Assembly: GCA_032207245.1 (NCBI GenBank)
Contig: CM063507.1
Location: 96,856,694 to 96,920,693, forward strand
Direction of reading: 5' to 3'
DNA from: Pardosa pseudoannulata
Lineage: Eukaryota; Arthropoda; Arachnida; Araneae; Lycosidae
Length of the DNA: 64,000 nt
Shown here: positions 47,901 to 58,622 of the stretch, in pieces
Position numbering within the stretch: the first letter of the stretch is position 1
Layout: each line of letters opens with the position of its first letter
Translations under genes and position numbers: made by a program
The notes under the pieces: model-generated
Told to the model about the DNA's origin: nothing
The model's database searches: none
What the model saw: only the letters and a program-made list of their open reading frames with translations

Positions 47901-50900
47901 ATAATAAAAATTTTAAAAATAAAAATACTGCATACTTGTTATTACTTTCTATTGACAAATTAAAAAGAAAAAAAATTTAGTTAGAATATCAGCTAAAGTT
48001 TTTTGGCATCATTTCTATTTATTTATTTTTTAATCTTTGAGTATCATGCAGTAAATAAGTTCAAGCCCATATGCTTAAATTTCATAATGTCTGCTGAGGT
48101 GGTATCCATTTGAGGATCAAAGCCATAAAAGTTATGCTGATCTTCAGTACAGGAGTTAATGGGTTTGTATCCTCTATGCCATTGATGTTTGTAGCTGTTT
48201 GGAATCTGTTTTAGGTCCCATTCACATTAGCTCTTTTGTTGCCAAAATGAAGACCATAGCACTACAAACTGAACTACAAAAGTTATTAACACAATGAGAA
48301 GAAACATTTCTACATGTTTTTGTTGTACTTTTATTTTGGCATAAAATTTTTTCAAACCATATAACATATCAGTCTGTGGTAATTGGAGTTGATTACTCTA
48401 ATCGCTAACCGTATTGCAGCTGGTCAGCACTCACTGAAAATATAGTGAGATATTTCAATCCCTCTATTTAAGATAGCTATTTGTTTATTGGTCATATAAT
48501 TAACATCGTTCCATATGAGAATGCCACAAAGTTATTAAATCTTTTATTGGGGCTTTAGCATAAGCCCATTTCATAGAAGTTGGTGTTGATAACCACTACT
48601 GTTTATGAATGAGTAAATTTTGTAAGCACATGATACATGTCTTTCAATATTAATTGATAAACTGTTAATCTTTCCTGTTGTAGATCCACTTTTAAAAAAT
48701 AATTTATTACTGTTATGCTTTAAATAGTGTTTGAGTAATCAAGTCAGTTATGTGTTTAGACATAGTATAAAAAAAATGGAGTAAATATTTAATAAGTACA
48801 TAAAGAATTATTTATTTTGATGTAATTTGAATTGTATTCTGATGTAATTTGAAATATCATTCAAATGAAGTATGCAGCTTTTTTTACATTGCATAATTCA
48901 TTAAATTATTTTTTTTATTTTAGAAATCATTAACAAATATAGTTAATTCTCTTCTCAAATGTCTATAAACTTTTAAAAATTATACTGACATTTGATTTTA
49001 ATGTATCTAACCTTAACTATACTAGAATGTCTACATTGTATTTGTTTTTCCTAACTTATTTTGTGAAATTCCATATAAATTAAGATTATAATAAAAAAAT
49101 TAAAAGGTTGTGAAGATGAATATATTTTATTTTAGTTACATAGTTGAGTTTACTACTGAGGAGTTTATTATGATATACTTCTTAAGCATTTTAGTGAAAT
49201 TTCAGTGAAACCTTGATGTTTTTTGTGCTCTGGAATTTTTGTAACATTAAATTCTTTTCTCTTTTTTCTTCCCTCCATTGCAGTCTGAAGACTTTCCACT
49301 TTCAGTCGAATCGTAAGTTGAATTTTGTTGAGATAATTCTACGTTACTCTTCTTAAGTATAAAGAAATAAAAATTATACTTGAGTTGGTTCTTATTAAGA
49401 CAGTCAAAGTGTGTTAATCTAACTGACCCTATGTATTTATTAACTTCTGTGTAATTGAGCAACAGTTGAAAAATGCAACAAACATTTCTTATGAATTATT
49501 AATATTGTTTCAATATGTAATTTAATAAAAGTTTCTAATTTTTTAATGCCAGTCCTCCCTTGTCTGGTGTAACCATAGAAATCTTGTTTGTAAGAAATGT
49601 TCTGCTGGTGATATTCAAGTAATTATGATAGTCACACTGTTTTTGTTTATGTATGTAAATAATTTCAGCAAAAATTTAAAATTGTATTGATGAAAGAAAT
49701 TATGCTTATACTAATTTTAATGCTTTTCCCCCTTTTCAAATTAAAATTACCACTTCTAGTAATTGAAGTTTAATTTCAGTTTCTTAATTATCGTAAAATT
49801 TTTAATATCTCTATTTCCAATTAATATATAAAAAGTCAATTTGTTTTGTAGATCATATAATTGAATGGTTTAATAAAGAATAAAATATATTTATCCTCTT
49901 TACCAAAATTAAGCTTTTTAATGTGCTTGTAAATATTAAATATGTCTAACGTTTGTGTTTAATCTTTCAGGTTACTAAATTTACTGGAAGTAATCACTCC
50001 ATTTAAGCACTTCAAAAAGTTAAGAGAATTTGTTCAGATGAAATTGCCTGTTGGTTTCCCTGTAAAAATTGGTAAAAATTGTTTATTTTCTCATTCTATA
50101 TTAGAGGTAAAATGGATAGTGGTTCTCCCAGATGTTGGATAGCTGGAGCTAATTTTGCAATATATTATGTTTTCTTTTTTAAATATTTTTCCAAAATAAA
50201 AAATTACAAAGCATTTTATATATTTTAAAAATTATTAAATTATATGAAAATTTAATATTTATAGTCTTTATATGTTTATTATGCTACCAAAAAGGTTTTT
50301 AAAATTTATTTATTTTTTAAATTTGTATTATATTGTCAAATTTATTAATGCATTTTGTTGAGTGTTACAAGATTCAAAAACCACAAATTCTCAGAAAGGG
50401 AGAGCAGCCTCTTTGACCTTCGCCTTTAATCCATCGATGTTCAGGAAAGGCCTATGTGTGTCTTTGCTGATAGCAGTTTATTTATTCAATTATACCAGAT
50501 GCTAGGGTAACTTGTAATTTTTTTCATATACTTTAAAAAATTTTAAAAATTGACAATTTATTAAATATTTACTCTTTAATTTTTGATTGAGAGTAAAAAT
50601 TTCCTTTTCTGGACATCCAATTTGATATCTGGATAATCTTTTGAGTACTAGGTAACTGAAATTAAGCTGGGTAGGCCAAATCCCTGATAGTTACTGGATA
50701 TCCATTTCATTCTAATCTAAATACTTTTATACATTATCATTGCTGTCTTTTTGTATATCCAACAGAAAAACAAAACATATTTATTATTATTATTATAGCA
50801 GGCATGCTAACTACTCTGAAGTTACTCCAGAGATATGAGAAAAATTGATAACTGTGGGAACTTCCCAGATTCCTCCAGAAAATAATAAAACTTTTGAACA

Positions 50901-53348
50901 ACTAAAAGCTTACAAGTCAACAATCAAACACAAAGTCTTCCCAAAAATAATGCTGAACATATTACTCTTTCCACACAGTAATACTGCATCTGAAAGAATT
51001 TTCAATACTTTGAGGAAAAACAAAACTGAATTTTGGTCAAATTTGAGTAGACAAATTCTAGAATCCCTGATGATGAAAAAAAAAATAATAAATAAATATT
51101 TTAATCAGCGTCAGTGTTGCATACAAGAAAAACTTGTCTCAAAAATAAGTTGTTAAAGCTTTAAAAAAAAAAAAACTAAATATTGTTAAATGTATAAATT
51201 TTAATTTAAACTTTATAATTTACTTTTAATTTAATTTGCTCAATTTTAACTTGGAAATCAATTAAATATGTGATTATTCCAGGGCTTCGAACCGGAACTG
51301 AACCGAAAACCGGAAAAAACCGTTATTTTGGTCGGAACGAAAACCGGAACTGAACCAAAAAAATATCAATTTATTTCGGTTCGATATATCTTTCAGTGAT
51401 TTTGTTACTGTTACCAACTTATCAATATTTTCTAATTTAACGTCAACTTTATAATTACATATCCGCACTTGTATAAGATTGCAGTGGTGGTTTTGGCAGC
51501 TCCAGCTACACAAGTTAGTGTTGAAAGGGCGTTTTCAGGTTTGAAATTTATTCTCCGAGACAACAGAAGTAATCTCAGTGAAACCCCGTTAGAAGATATA
51601 TTAATAATTAGAGGCAATTTTCATATGTTAAATAAATAATATATTTTTTACATAATTATTGCAAGGCCAAGTGCACGATGTGAGAGTCAAACGACGAATG
51701 TGGGTAATCATGAACCTAGTTGTCAAATGCGATTTTGATAATGGATAACAATGCCAATGCTCGCCGCTCTTATCGTATCTGCTGTTTGTATCAATTCACA
51801 TAGTGTACCAATTAAAAAAAGAATAAAATCTTCTAAATTTTGATAGAATTACATTTTTTGTTTATGATAGAATTATATTTTTAGTACAAATAAGAATATA
51901 CATAAAATGAATGTATTCATTTGGAATTGAAACGAAAACAGTTATTTTTGGCGGAGTGAAAACCGGAACTGAACCGAAAACCGTTATTTTTGGCGGAGTG
52001 AAAACCGGAACTGAACAGATATTAATTTTTTAGTTGAACCGGAACAAAAAAAATTACGGTTCGAAGCCCTGGATTATTCATAATTTGCTTTTGGGTTATT
52101 TTGTTTTGTTTATAATGTAAGTAAATTGCATACACTTGTAATTTAAAGATGGCTTGTTAAATTTTAAAGCTGCACTATTGCTCTTGACAGAGGTACCTGA
52201 ATGTTGGTATGCCTGTTATAGAAGGAAACATTTGTGGCTGTATGTGAATCTGTAATTCATTTTCTGGAAAATTGTGAACTTAGAATCACTTAATAGAACC
52301 TGTATATCTTGAAGCCTGACTTTTGAAGAAACAGATGTAATATAGTTCCATCTTGGCAACTTTTTTTTTTTTTACAATTACCAATCAAAAAGTCTCCAAA
52401 TTAGTAAAAGTAAGCAAGAATAAATTTTAAAAATACAGAAAATTGACAAGGATAAAATATTTAATGTAATGGCAAAAAATAAGCTGTAAGTATTTTGATT
52501 TGAAAAAATAAATTTAAAAATATATTTATTAGTCTTAGCAGGGCAATAATTTTTTAAAATTAGCTAAAAAGTACTAAAATTTTGAAAATACATTTATATT
52601 ATGTCTGTATTCTTTTGATTTCCCACATTTTTTAAAGTATTTATGTCTTTTCCAATGTCATCTGTCTATCTAGTTGCCCTCAGACTTTTTGAATGTCAAG
52701 ATATTAGTAGAATTACCTTGCTGAAGTTTCTTAACTGAGATTTTTATTTGGGAGGGGGGAGCAGAGTATGGTAGTTGACCTTACACCTAACGCCTAACTT
52801 GGAGGACCTGTCATCTGATATAACCTCTGGGACAGGGTGCCTAACTATACACCTATAAAACATTCAGCATTACTTTTTTTATTATCCCCAACCAGAAAGA
52901 TTTTACTTCTTCTTAAACTTTGGACATTCATCGTATATTGTTATATGGTGACTTAATAGATAGAGAACTGCCTGTTGACAATGGAGTCTGTGGGCTCAAA
53001 GTCTATAATGTCATAAGTGTTTATAGTTCAAAATCCCACTCCTGGCATGTATATTTGTATCCATTCAGAATTGGCTGTATGACAACGGTCCTAGTCTCAT
53101 TACCGATGAATAGCAAAAAAGAGACCCAATAAACCAAAGTCACATAAAAAATAAAGTATAAACTTAGGTAGATAATTTAAATAATTGTAAAAGCATTTTT
53201 TTTTTCTCTTCTAGATATTCCAATTCTTCCTACAGTAACTGCTTGTATTACCTTTCAAGATTTCCAGTTCAGCGTTGGCATCCCAGATTCTTATTTTGAA
53301 ATTCCATCTGACTATGAAGAAGATCCAACACGCTTCCCTGATTTATGA
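27779..53348 (+). CDS. ANKRD13C: Ankyrin repeat domain-containing protein 13C, complete spliced gene
   Basis: Thirteen exons: 27779-27890, 28666-28707, 30699-30803, 37515-37646, 37740-37806, 38370-38514, 41626-41757, 44704-44771, 44846-44939, 45788-45934, 49284-49312, 49971-50071 and 53215-53348. They join in phase into 435 codons plus TGA. Residues 11-80 form ankyrin repeats (GNTPLHIAVMKGHKE, LLLAHNAPVKVKN, GWSPLAEAISYGDRQ); the rest is the GPCR-chaperone domain (WDFQSWVPL, LVDFSDMKWERGD, KSITFSRAQCGW, FREDKT, ESRKRREHL, EEYIS, FKHFKKLREFVQMKLP, DPTRFPDL). The vertebrate protein sits at the endoplasmic reticulum and helps fold and retain G-protein-coupled receptors. It lacks the ubiquitin-interacting motifs of ANKRD13A/B/D, and none are seen here. 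An in-frame TAA at 27719 precedes the ATG, so the roughly 100-residue low-complexity N-terminus of vertebrates is absent. Confidence 0.95.
27891..28665 (+). other. ANKRD13C intron 1
   Basis: AT-rich, with an AC/AT microsatellite at about 28109-28162. No other feature. Confidence 0.7.
28109..28162. repeat. AC and AT dinucleotide microsatellite
   Basis: A run of AC units passes into AT units with an interruption at AATG. Confidence 0.9.
28666..28707 (+). CDS. ANKRD13C: ANKRD13C exon 2
   Basis: 42 bases encoding the GNTPLHIAVMKGHK ankyrin core, between CAATTAG and GTGAGA. Confidence 0.92.
28708..30698 (+). other. ANKRD13C intron 2
   Basis: About 2 kb of AT-rich sequence with a poly(T) run near 29957-29983. 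Nothing else recognised. Confidence 0.6.
30699..30803 (+). CDS. ANKRD13C: ANKRD13C exon 3
   Basis: 105 bases encoding ECVQLLLAHNAPVKVKNKLG and WSPLAEAISYGDRQ, the second and third ankyrin units. Acceptor TTCTTCCAG, donor GTATGG. Confidence 0.95.
33757..33769. repeat. Target duplication of the intron 3 SINE, left
   Basis: ACTTTTAAATCCT, matched at 34136-34149 by ACTTTTAAAATCCT with one extra A. Confidence 0.65.
33770..34135 (+). mobile_element. tRNA-derived SINE, third family
   Basis: The head AGCCACGGTAGCTCAGTC carries an A-box-like TAGCTCAGTCAGCAAAGGC and a weaker B box (GGTTGCGGGATCAAAGC). A GC-richer body of about 290 bp follows and ends in an A run. Near-exact direct repeats flank it. 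The head and body differ from the SINEs at 4084 and 15279, so this is a separate family. Confidence 0.75.
34360..35132. mobile_element. Non-autonomous hAT-type element with exact 8 bp target duplication
   Basis: 773 bp, starting TAGGGTTGGCACGTTTTTGCC and ending GCAAAATGACCAACCCTA, an inverted partner. It is flanked by ACTGATAA on both sides (34352-34359 and 35133-35140). Subterminal repeats of TTTTTGCCA in both orientations flank an AT-rich centre without coding potential. The 8 bp duplication is the hAT hallmark. Confidence 0.85.
36310..37290. repeat. Repeat with AAAAAGTGCTTA words
   Basis: The word TTAAAAAGTGCTTA or a variant occurs near 36338, 36391, 36447 and 37230. Its clustering at both ends of a roughly 1 kb AT-rich stretch suggests subterminal repeats of a DNA element. 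Ends and target duplication could not be fixed. Confidence 0.4.
37515..37646 (+). CDS. ANKRD13C: ANKRD13C exon 4
   Basis: Encodes VSSLVRKMKSQTQEAIELRR through DFFMELKWDFQSW. Acceptor TTTTTAG, donor GTAAGT. Confidence 0.95.
37740..37806 (+). CDS. ANKRD13C: ANKRD13C exon 5
   Basis: 67 bases encoding VPLVSRILPSDICRIHKKGS. Acceptor TACTTTCAG, donor GTAAAA, ending in phase 2. Confidence 0.94.
38370..38514 (+). CDS. ANKRD13C: ANKRD13C exon 6
   Basis: Follows a good acceptor (TTTTTTTCCAG) and encodes LDTTLVDFSDMKWERGDISF through VFQKVRYE. Donor GTAAAT, phase 0. An identical copy of the whole exon lies about 1065 bases downstream. Confidence 0.95.
39150..39434. mobile_element. LTR-like fragment, copy A
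   Basis: Begins TTGTTGGTTGGGATC and ends CGGAGAGGATC; copy B continues AACCACA, which would pair with the start. It contains ATAAAACACTAT and a GC-rich end, like a solo LTR, but no target duplication or PBS is seen. Confidence 0.4.
39435..39579 (+). pseudogene. ANKRD13C: Duplicate of ANKRD13C exon 6 without its acceptor
   Basis: Identical in sequence to exon 6 and keeps a GTAATT donor, but the bases before it come from an LTR-like piece and have no polypyrimidine tract. AG dinucleotides at 39421-39422 and 39427-39428 would splice in frame from exon 5 with a few added codons, and none would splice in frame from exon 6. It is therefore probably unused, or at most an alternative to exon 6. Confidence 0.75.
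40290..40583. mobile_element. LTR-like fragment, copy B
   Basis: Second copy of the piece at 39150-39434, about 95% alike by eye, with its end preserved as GAGAGGATCAACCACA. The 118-codon frame across it is a by-product. Confidence 0.4.
41626..41757 (+). CDS. ANKRD13C: ANKRD13C exon 7
   Basis: 44 codons in phase 0: ETESEIEDDIDVLMSSDVVA and ISTKSITFSRAQCGWVFRED. Acceptor TTTTTACAG, donor GTACGT. Confidence 0.95.
42142..42871. mobile_element. Non-autonomous DNA element, 730 bp, 6 bp target duplication
   Basis: Same family as 582-1301, with roughly 95% similarity by eye. It starts CAGGCTTGCAATTCTCTCAC and ends GCAGTTGCAAATCCTG. It is flanked by AAATAT on both sides (42136-42141 and 42872-42877). 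Repeated TCACTTTTxTCAC and AGTCACTTTTT words lie near the left end. No coding frame. Confidence 0.82.
43589..44140. mobile_element. hAT deletion derivative
   Basis: Starts CAGGGCTTCAAACTAGAAC and ends ATGGTTCAAAGCCCTG. It is the same family as 51280-52071 and 62160-62974 and shares the interior GTTCAGTTGTCAAATG and AATTAAAAAAAGAATAAAAT. Flanks GTATTTAT and TTATTTAC form an imperfect 8 bp duplication. No transposase motif remains. Confidence 0.8.
44704..44771 (+). CDS. ANKRD13C: ANKRD13C exon 8
   Basis: Encodes EMIGHFLADVYSINGLLLES and RK, ending in phase 2. Acceptor ATTCTAG, donor GTATGC. Confidence 0.95.
44846..44939 (+). CDS. ANKRD13C: ANKRD13C exon 9
   Basis: Encodes RREHLTDEDLHKNKAILESF through SSYTE. 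Intron 8 is only 74 bases. Donor GTAAGT. Confidence 0.95.
45016..45127 (+). mobile_element. SINE 3' part (AAACC-tail family)
   Basis: GCATGGATGTTCGTAGCC through AATCGGCTTTAAACTG and CAAACCAAACCAAACCA. The tRNA-like head is missing, so it is a 5'-truncated copy in intron 9. Confidence 0.8.
45788..45934 (+). CDS. ANKRD13C: ANKRD13C exon 10
   Basis: 49 codons, phase 0: VQRRKSLPPPKVRPISWEEY, then HLGRPMVCKESRRHFKATLAM. Donor GTATGA. Confidence 0.95.
45935..49283 (+). other. ANKRD13C intron 10
   Basis: 3.3 kb, AT-rich, with a decayed SINE near 48170-48282. No other gene or element recognised. Confidence 0.6.
48170..48282 (+). mobile_element. SINE 3' part (AAACC-tail family), decayed
   Basis: GATGTTTGTAGCTGTTTGG, TAGCTCTTTTGTTGCCAAAA and AGACCATAGCACTACAAAC match the 3' body of the family with many changes. 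Confidence 0.55.
49284..49312 (+). CDS. ANKRD13C: ANKRD13C exon 11 (micro-exon)
   Basis: 29 bases encoding SEDFPLSVE. Acceptor CTCCATTGCAG, donor GTAAGT. The neighbouring frames require it. Confidence 0.9.
49971..50071 (+). CDS. ANKRD13C: ANKRD13C exon 12
   Basis: Encodes LLNLLEVITPFKHFKKLREF and VQMKLPVGFPVKI. Acceptor AATCTTTCAG, donor GTAAAA. Confidence 0.95.
50845..51156 (+). pseudogene. hAT transposase C-terminal dimerisation fragment
   Basis: A 103-codon frame with LLFPHSNTASERIFNTLRKN and FWSNLSRQILESLMMKK, the pattern of the hAT family C-terminal dimerisation domain (hydrophobic-PHSNA-x-x-ERIFS, then a basic stretch and an L-rich helix). There is no zinc finger or catalytic core upstream, and the element is too short to hold them, so it is an internally deleted, non-functional copy. 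Confidence 0.8.
51280..52071 (+). mobile_element. hAT element derivative with exact 8 bp target duplication
   Basis: 792 bp, starting CAGGGCTTCGAACCGGAAC and ending TTACGGTTCGAAGCCCTG, with GATTATTC on both sides (51272-51279 and 52072-52079). Repeated ACCGGAACTGAACC words lie near both ends. It inserted within the hAT at 50799-52221. It keeps a short transposase C-terminus (51470-51635), so it arose from an autonomous hAT by internal deletion. Confidence 0.9.
51470..51638 (+). pseudogene. Second hAT transposase C-terminal fragment
   Basis: Plus-strand frame: AVVVLAAPATQVSVERAFSG, then LIFRD-like FILRDNRSNLSETPLED and ILIIRGNF. These are hAT dimerisation motifs (PATxVSVERAFS, R-x-x-L-x-P). 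It is different in sequence from the fragment at 50845, so two distinct hAT lineages are nested here. Confidence 0.8.
52960..53145 (+). mobile_element. SINE (AAACC-tail family), decayed
   Basis: GAGAACTGCCTGTTGACAAT, a B-box-like TTCAAAATCCCACTCC, ATTCAGAATTGGCTG and GTCCTAGTCTCATTA follow the family order and end in CCAATAAACCAAAG. It lies only 70 bases upstream of exon 13. Confidence 0.65.
53215..53348 (+). CDS. ANKRD13C: ANKRD13C exon 13 (stop codon)
   Basis: Encodes DIPILPTVTACITFQDFQFS and ends YEEDPTRFPDL followed by TGA (53346-53348). The RFPDL ending is conserved with the vertebrate protein. Acceptor CTCTTCTAG. Confidence 0.95.
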
Positions 53349-55692
53349 TTGTCATTTTCATTTTCATTTCCTGTTTCACTTGAAATTGCACTTATGATGT
53401 TATGAAAACAGAAAGTTCTGTAAATACTCTCCCCTGCACGTTCAACTTTACACAGTTAAGTGCACCTTGCTCTTGATTCATGTGGAGTTGTTGACATTCC
53501 TTAACTTGGCTATTCATAGTGTGTGAAACAGATGTACACAAATTTATTTTTGGCCTGTTCAAAAGTAAGTTGTTAAAGTTTCTTTATGGGAGAGACATTT
53601 CCTGTAGTATGCATATCATATAGAGTTTATTATCAGGGAATACACATCATCATGCTTTCTGATATTGTGAAAGGATCAAGAGTGCTATAATTTAAAATTA
53701 GTTTTACTGAAATCTTAATTTTACTTCTGAATTAAAATCATAAATTGTTTAATGCTCAATTTCTTGTACACTGAATATTCCTTAATTTGCAATTTAAAGG
53801 GGGTATTGTGTTCCTTTTAAAATTTTATTGTATAATTTAGAAATTCCTTTGTGAGGTGCGCAATTGTTTCTGTGACAGGTCTCTCTTTTTTTTTTTAAAA
53901 AAAAAAGAAAAAACTTTTTAAGTCATTCAGTATTTGTAGCAATATATTCGGTAGTAGGATTTAAAGAAAATTAGGAATCAGTTTGCTAAAAAGAATAAAA
54001 CTTAATCTGTGATTTTAAACAATCCTGTTTACAATCAATTTACTAAATTGCACTGTTTTAGAAAATAGTGTTTATAACTAAAGTTGGTACAAAGTATTTT
54101 TTTTTACACCTAAATTTATCTTTCTAATCACTAAATCTCACTACTCAATATATTTTTTTTTTGAAAAACGGTTGTTTATGCACTGAATAGTACTTTAAAT
54201 TTTAAAACATTCTTCAAGGTTAGTGTTAAGAAAATGCAATTTATAATACACTGGTTGTGTCAATATTTTGTTAGTAAAAGCAAAATTTATCCTATTAAAA
54301 CTTGTAGTTCTAGGTATTTTTCTTGTTAAAGAATTTGCTTAATTTTATTTTTCAAAATATGACTTATAATTTTAAAATAAAAGTTCAACATTAATCTATG
54401 GCTCTATAATTTGGGACCAGTTGTATCTTACTTTTATTGTTTTATCAAAATTTCGTGTCTCTAAATCATATCAATCCATTAATTTTAAATATTTGATAAT
54501 TCTTTTATTTTTTAGTATAAGTTGTTCCTAAAAAATTACCTAATTTATCTTAAATTTAAAAAAAAAAAAATTGAAATGTGATCAACCTAAGCTTAAAGAA
54601 ATATTGTATTTTATATAAACTTCATTGGAACTAACTGCTAGATTTCCCTAACTTATGGTTTGATTATTTTTATAGTTTCTGGAAAAAATTTCTTTGAAAT
54701 TAATATCTGATATAAAAATTAATTTTGGCATTTAGGTATCTGTTAATAATTGTATATATTTTAAATGTGTGTGATGTAACATGAATTTTAGAATATATAA
54801 ATGTATGTGTTTTGAGTTTAATTCTCAGCTACCCTATTATATGGCTTTTGATCTGTCACTGCCATTCCTAGTGTTCATGTTATGTCTTTTTATCCAAAGA
54901 TTTGTGTTAGAGAAGTAAGATAATTTTGTCTTATATATTTATTTACATATGTTTAGATTAGTATGTTGAAAGTCAAGATCTGTGATGTATCTTCAATCTT
55001 AAATACACTTTATGGTGCAATACTGCTGGTATGATACTGGATACTTGTTTGGCAAATAGCTTACCAAAATTCATTTATGCATAGCATCAAACTGAAGTAC
55101 AACTATTTTTTTATTGGTAATTTTTAAATAATTGTGACATATAATGTTTGTCATAAAGAAAGAACCTTTATGACAATGTATTTAAAATGCCCTAAAATGT
55201 ATTTTGGTCAAGAAAGAAATCAGAGTTTTTTAATATAGTTTTTGATTATAAAGAATAAAATATTCTTTAGTAATGTCATTTAAATGTCGAATGAGCAGAG
55301 GTGTTTGCGTTCTAGGGAATTCTGCAGATTTTTGAGGGTATAGCACAAACTTCCCCTAGATTTCTTGAGAAATAAAACAATGAATCATATCCCCTTACTC
55401 CTGTTTGCATTGAAAGTGAATCAAAGAATACTGTATATCCTCTACGAGATCAAAAGTCCCCCATATGCTGCAGTGCATTCTTTAAGATTCCAACACTTAA
55501 AACAACAGGTTAATATTTGATAAGCTACTTTGACAGCATATTATAGGAAAGTACTGTAAAGGTAAAAGCAATTTCTACAATACTGAGGGTTAGAAATGTT
55601 TTGGTAAAAATGTTAAAACAGTAAAACAGATATTATTTTCTTTGAACATGGAAAAAGTACATGCAGTGCTCAAGAGGGCATACTTCTTATAT

Positions 55693-55725
55693 AATATAAC
55701 ATAACATAATATAATATAATATAGA
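55693..55725. repeat. Short ATAAT/AACAT tandem repeat
   Basis: A run of ATAAT and AACAT units in the 3' UTR region. Confidence 0.7.
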
Positions 55726-58616
55726 AAATGTGTCTTTGTTTAAAGAAGTAATTCTGGTGATTTAAGAAAATAGGCTTTTTTTTTTTCACCCTTCTTCAGA
55801 GGAAATTTTTATCTTTGTAGAATGTGCTAAACATACTTTCATTACAGTATTTTAAAACTTTTATTTATAGATGTGATTTAATTCACAACTTGCTCCCATT
55901 TGTAATGTCATTCACTAATTCTTATTTTTGTGTCTCTCTTGGTATATATGTCTGTAAATTTTTTTGGCTTCACAAACACCCCTGATTAAAGATTTTTTAG
56001 GCAGAAACATTTTGATCAGTACTAGACTGTTTCATATGCCAAACAAGTATCTAATATTTCATGTTGTAGCAATATTTGTCATCCTTTTGTGGTGCTTATT
56101 TTATTTTGTTCTGTGTGCTGACATTGAAGTTTCCATGAATAATTACCTATGGTAAATTATACACATAAATCAAGAGCCATGTGTATTTTGCCTGATTGAA
56201 ATCAGGTTCAGCTCAATCATTCAATACCATTATCCAACTCTTCATATTCAAACCATCTTGTGTGTCTAAAATTCATGAAACTTATTTTTCTTGAAAAACA
56301 ATGACAAACTGATAACTTTTAAAGATAAAAATATTTTCACTTAAATGTGAAGCCTATGATACTGTTAAAAGTATACAATTCCATTCTTCCAAATAATAAA
56401 TAAATACAGGTGGAATGGAGAGCATTTTGATGCACAAACGTATACAATGTATTTTTGATTGGAATATTGTAGGTATGTTTTAAAATTGGGGAAAATATTG
56501 TCATTGAATAAATAGTTATGCTTTTAAGATTAATTGCTGTACATGTATGGGACCAAATGTTCTAATTCTGCTGCTTGATGCTACTGATGAAACTTAATTA
56601 CTTTTAAATTTTATAATTAGGTGGGAAGTATAACATTTTTTTCAGATATTAGTGATTTCAAACTGTTGTATATTTCGATATAGCTGATCTGATGTATTAA
56701 TGTTAGAAGGCAATTAAGAAAAAAGGGACTAAAATATCTACTGTAGGCCCCCCTTTATATATATATATTATATTTCTTTAATGAAATTTTTTTTCTTATT
56801 TAAAAAAAAACTGGGATAAGATTAAAAAAAATAATTTAACAAAATATTTGAAGATTAGTTTTTATAATGGTATTTGAAAAGTTAACTTTTACTAAACTTA
56901 AATTGTGTATGGCAAGATAGTGATTACATATCAATGATTATTATAAATCTTTACTTCTGATGAGGAGTTTTAATGATATGATAAAACTTGTTAGAACTTT
57001 TTATTAAGTTTTATGCATTTTTTTAAAGTGATATTTTACATGTCTGTTCATTGCTTGTTCTCAGTATTGAAATATCGGTAAATGCTATTAAACTTTTTTG
57101 TGTGATAAAATTAATGGTATTATATAATGTGGTGAATAATGTGATACTTTAATTCCCATTTGAAAATCTGGATGAAATAATTATAAAAGAAAGTATAATT
57201 TTTCAGAGTTCTTACCAACTTTGAATGTCAGAAAACTTGTAAATGATCAGGAAAAGTCAGTAAAATTGTAATAGTCATAAATTTTAATAAAATAGGGTTC
57301 TCATAGATTTAAAAAAATTAAACATTTTAATCAAAATTAAAATTTTTTTATCTTTAAATAGTCCATAGTTAATGAATAGTAATTTTCTGGGCTTTTCATA
57401 TTTTTTGCTATTAATCATTTCATTGTGTGTTGTGAATTATTGATCATTTAATATGTCTTGCCCATAATATGAGTGTACAAACTAGCATAATTACATTTTG
57501 TAATTTCTAATTAAATTTTTAAAAATATTAAAGGAGAGAGACAGCTATCAGTGTAGTGAAGATTGTTAAAATTTTTAATTCCAAAACAGTAGGTACAAAC
57601 ACATTTTAGATGGTCAGAGAAATTTTTGATAATTTGTCATTAAAAGTCAGGAATTTATTTTGTATTTCAATGGGAACTCTGTTTTTTATATCTTTAAACA
57701 TCTACATTGTTATTAGGAAATTATTTTTTGTGTAGTTAAGAGGCTTAAATTAATTACTGCAAGCATTTCATTCATATTGATCAAATTTATCATAATAGAT
57801 GTAATTCATATGGAATATAGAAGATGTTTTCATTCATTTGGCTTTAAAAAATTTAGCCTCATTTTATTGTCCTCCAAATAACATTCTAAACTGTATTATT
57901 TTTTTCTTTGTTATTTGAAATCAATTGATGCACATTTACCTATTTTTGTCTTGTATAATTACTTTTATATGACTGTATCAATCTTTTGTTGCATTAATAA
58001 TGCAGTGAGAAAAGTTTAATGAGAATAGAACTAGAAGCAGGTGTTTTCCTTGGATAAAACAATAACACCTGCTGCATCTAAACCACAAAAGTACCAGGCA
58101 TAAATTTGCTCATCAGATGTCAAAATGCTCTACCATATCCTATTCTGTTATTAACTGTATACAGCCCACCAAAAAAGTAAAGTCACAAATTTATTTTGCC
58201 TTTCAAACTCATCCTTGTATGTTGTGGAGGTGTTACTGCACAAGTGTCAAGTTCAATTTTAGCATTGCATCTCCATGTTAACAGTTGTTGATCACATTTA
58301 TGTTGGTCTTTTTTTTATTCCCTTTTGTGTATATAAGATGTTTAATATATATATTTAATGTTTAATTTAGTGTGTATAATTTTATATTTGAAGGGTATGA
58401 ACTCTAATGTTTAAAAAATTACAAGCAGGTTATATCAACCCTCTCTTAAGTTCCCTGTTTATTCTTTTGTAGAATCCCATTAATTACAGTTCCTAGTCTA
58501 TTATTTTAGAGAAGCTTTAATTAGACTATATGTATGTAGCTATATTATCCTGAAGAATGTTTTCAATGATTTATGTACAGATGTTGTTTCATTTTATGAT
58601 TAGCTTTTAAGATTCA

Positions 58617-58622
58617 AATAAA
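58617..58622 (+). terminator. Candidate distal poly(A) signal of ANKRD13C
   Basis: AATAAA. Earlier signals are present too, so use of this one is inference. Confidence 0.35.

Larger units (their letters stand above)
50799..52221 (+). mobile_element. hAT-type element with transposase C-terminus, 6 bp target duplication
   Basis: Starts CAGGCATGCTAACTACTC and ends GAATGTTGGTATGCCTG, inverted partners. It is flanked by TTATAG on both sides (50793-50798 and 52222-52227). The interior encodes the end of a hAT transposase (see 50845-51156). It is split by the element at 51280-52071. The relic at 328-1631 is a sister copy. Confidence 0.72.
50072..53214 (+). other. ANKRD13C intron 12
   Basis: Holds an old hAT element (50799-52221) that is itself interrupted by a second hAT (51280-52071), plus a SINE near the 3' end (52960-53145). 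The first 700 bases are AT-rich with nothing recognised. Confidence 0.75.

Noticed and set aside
49247..49462. 71-codon minus-strand frame over ANKRD13C exon 11
   Set aside because: It overlaps a real exon on the other strand and shows no domain; chance antisense frame.
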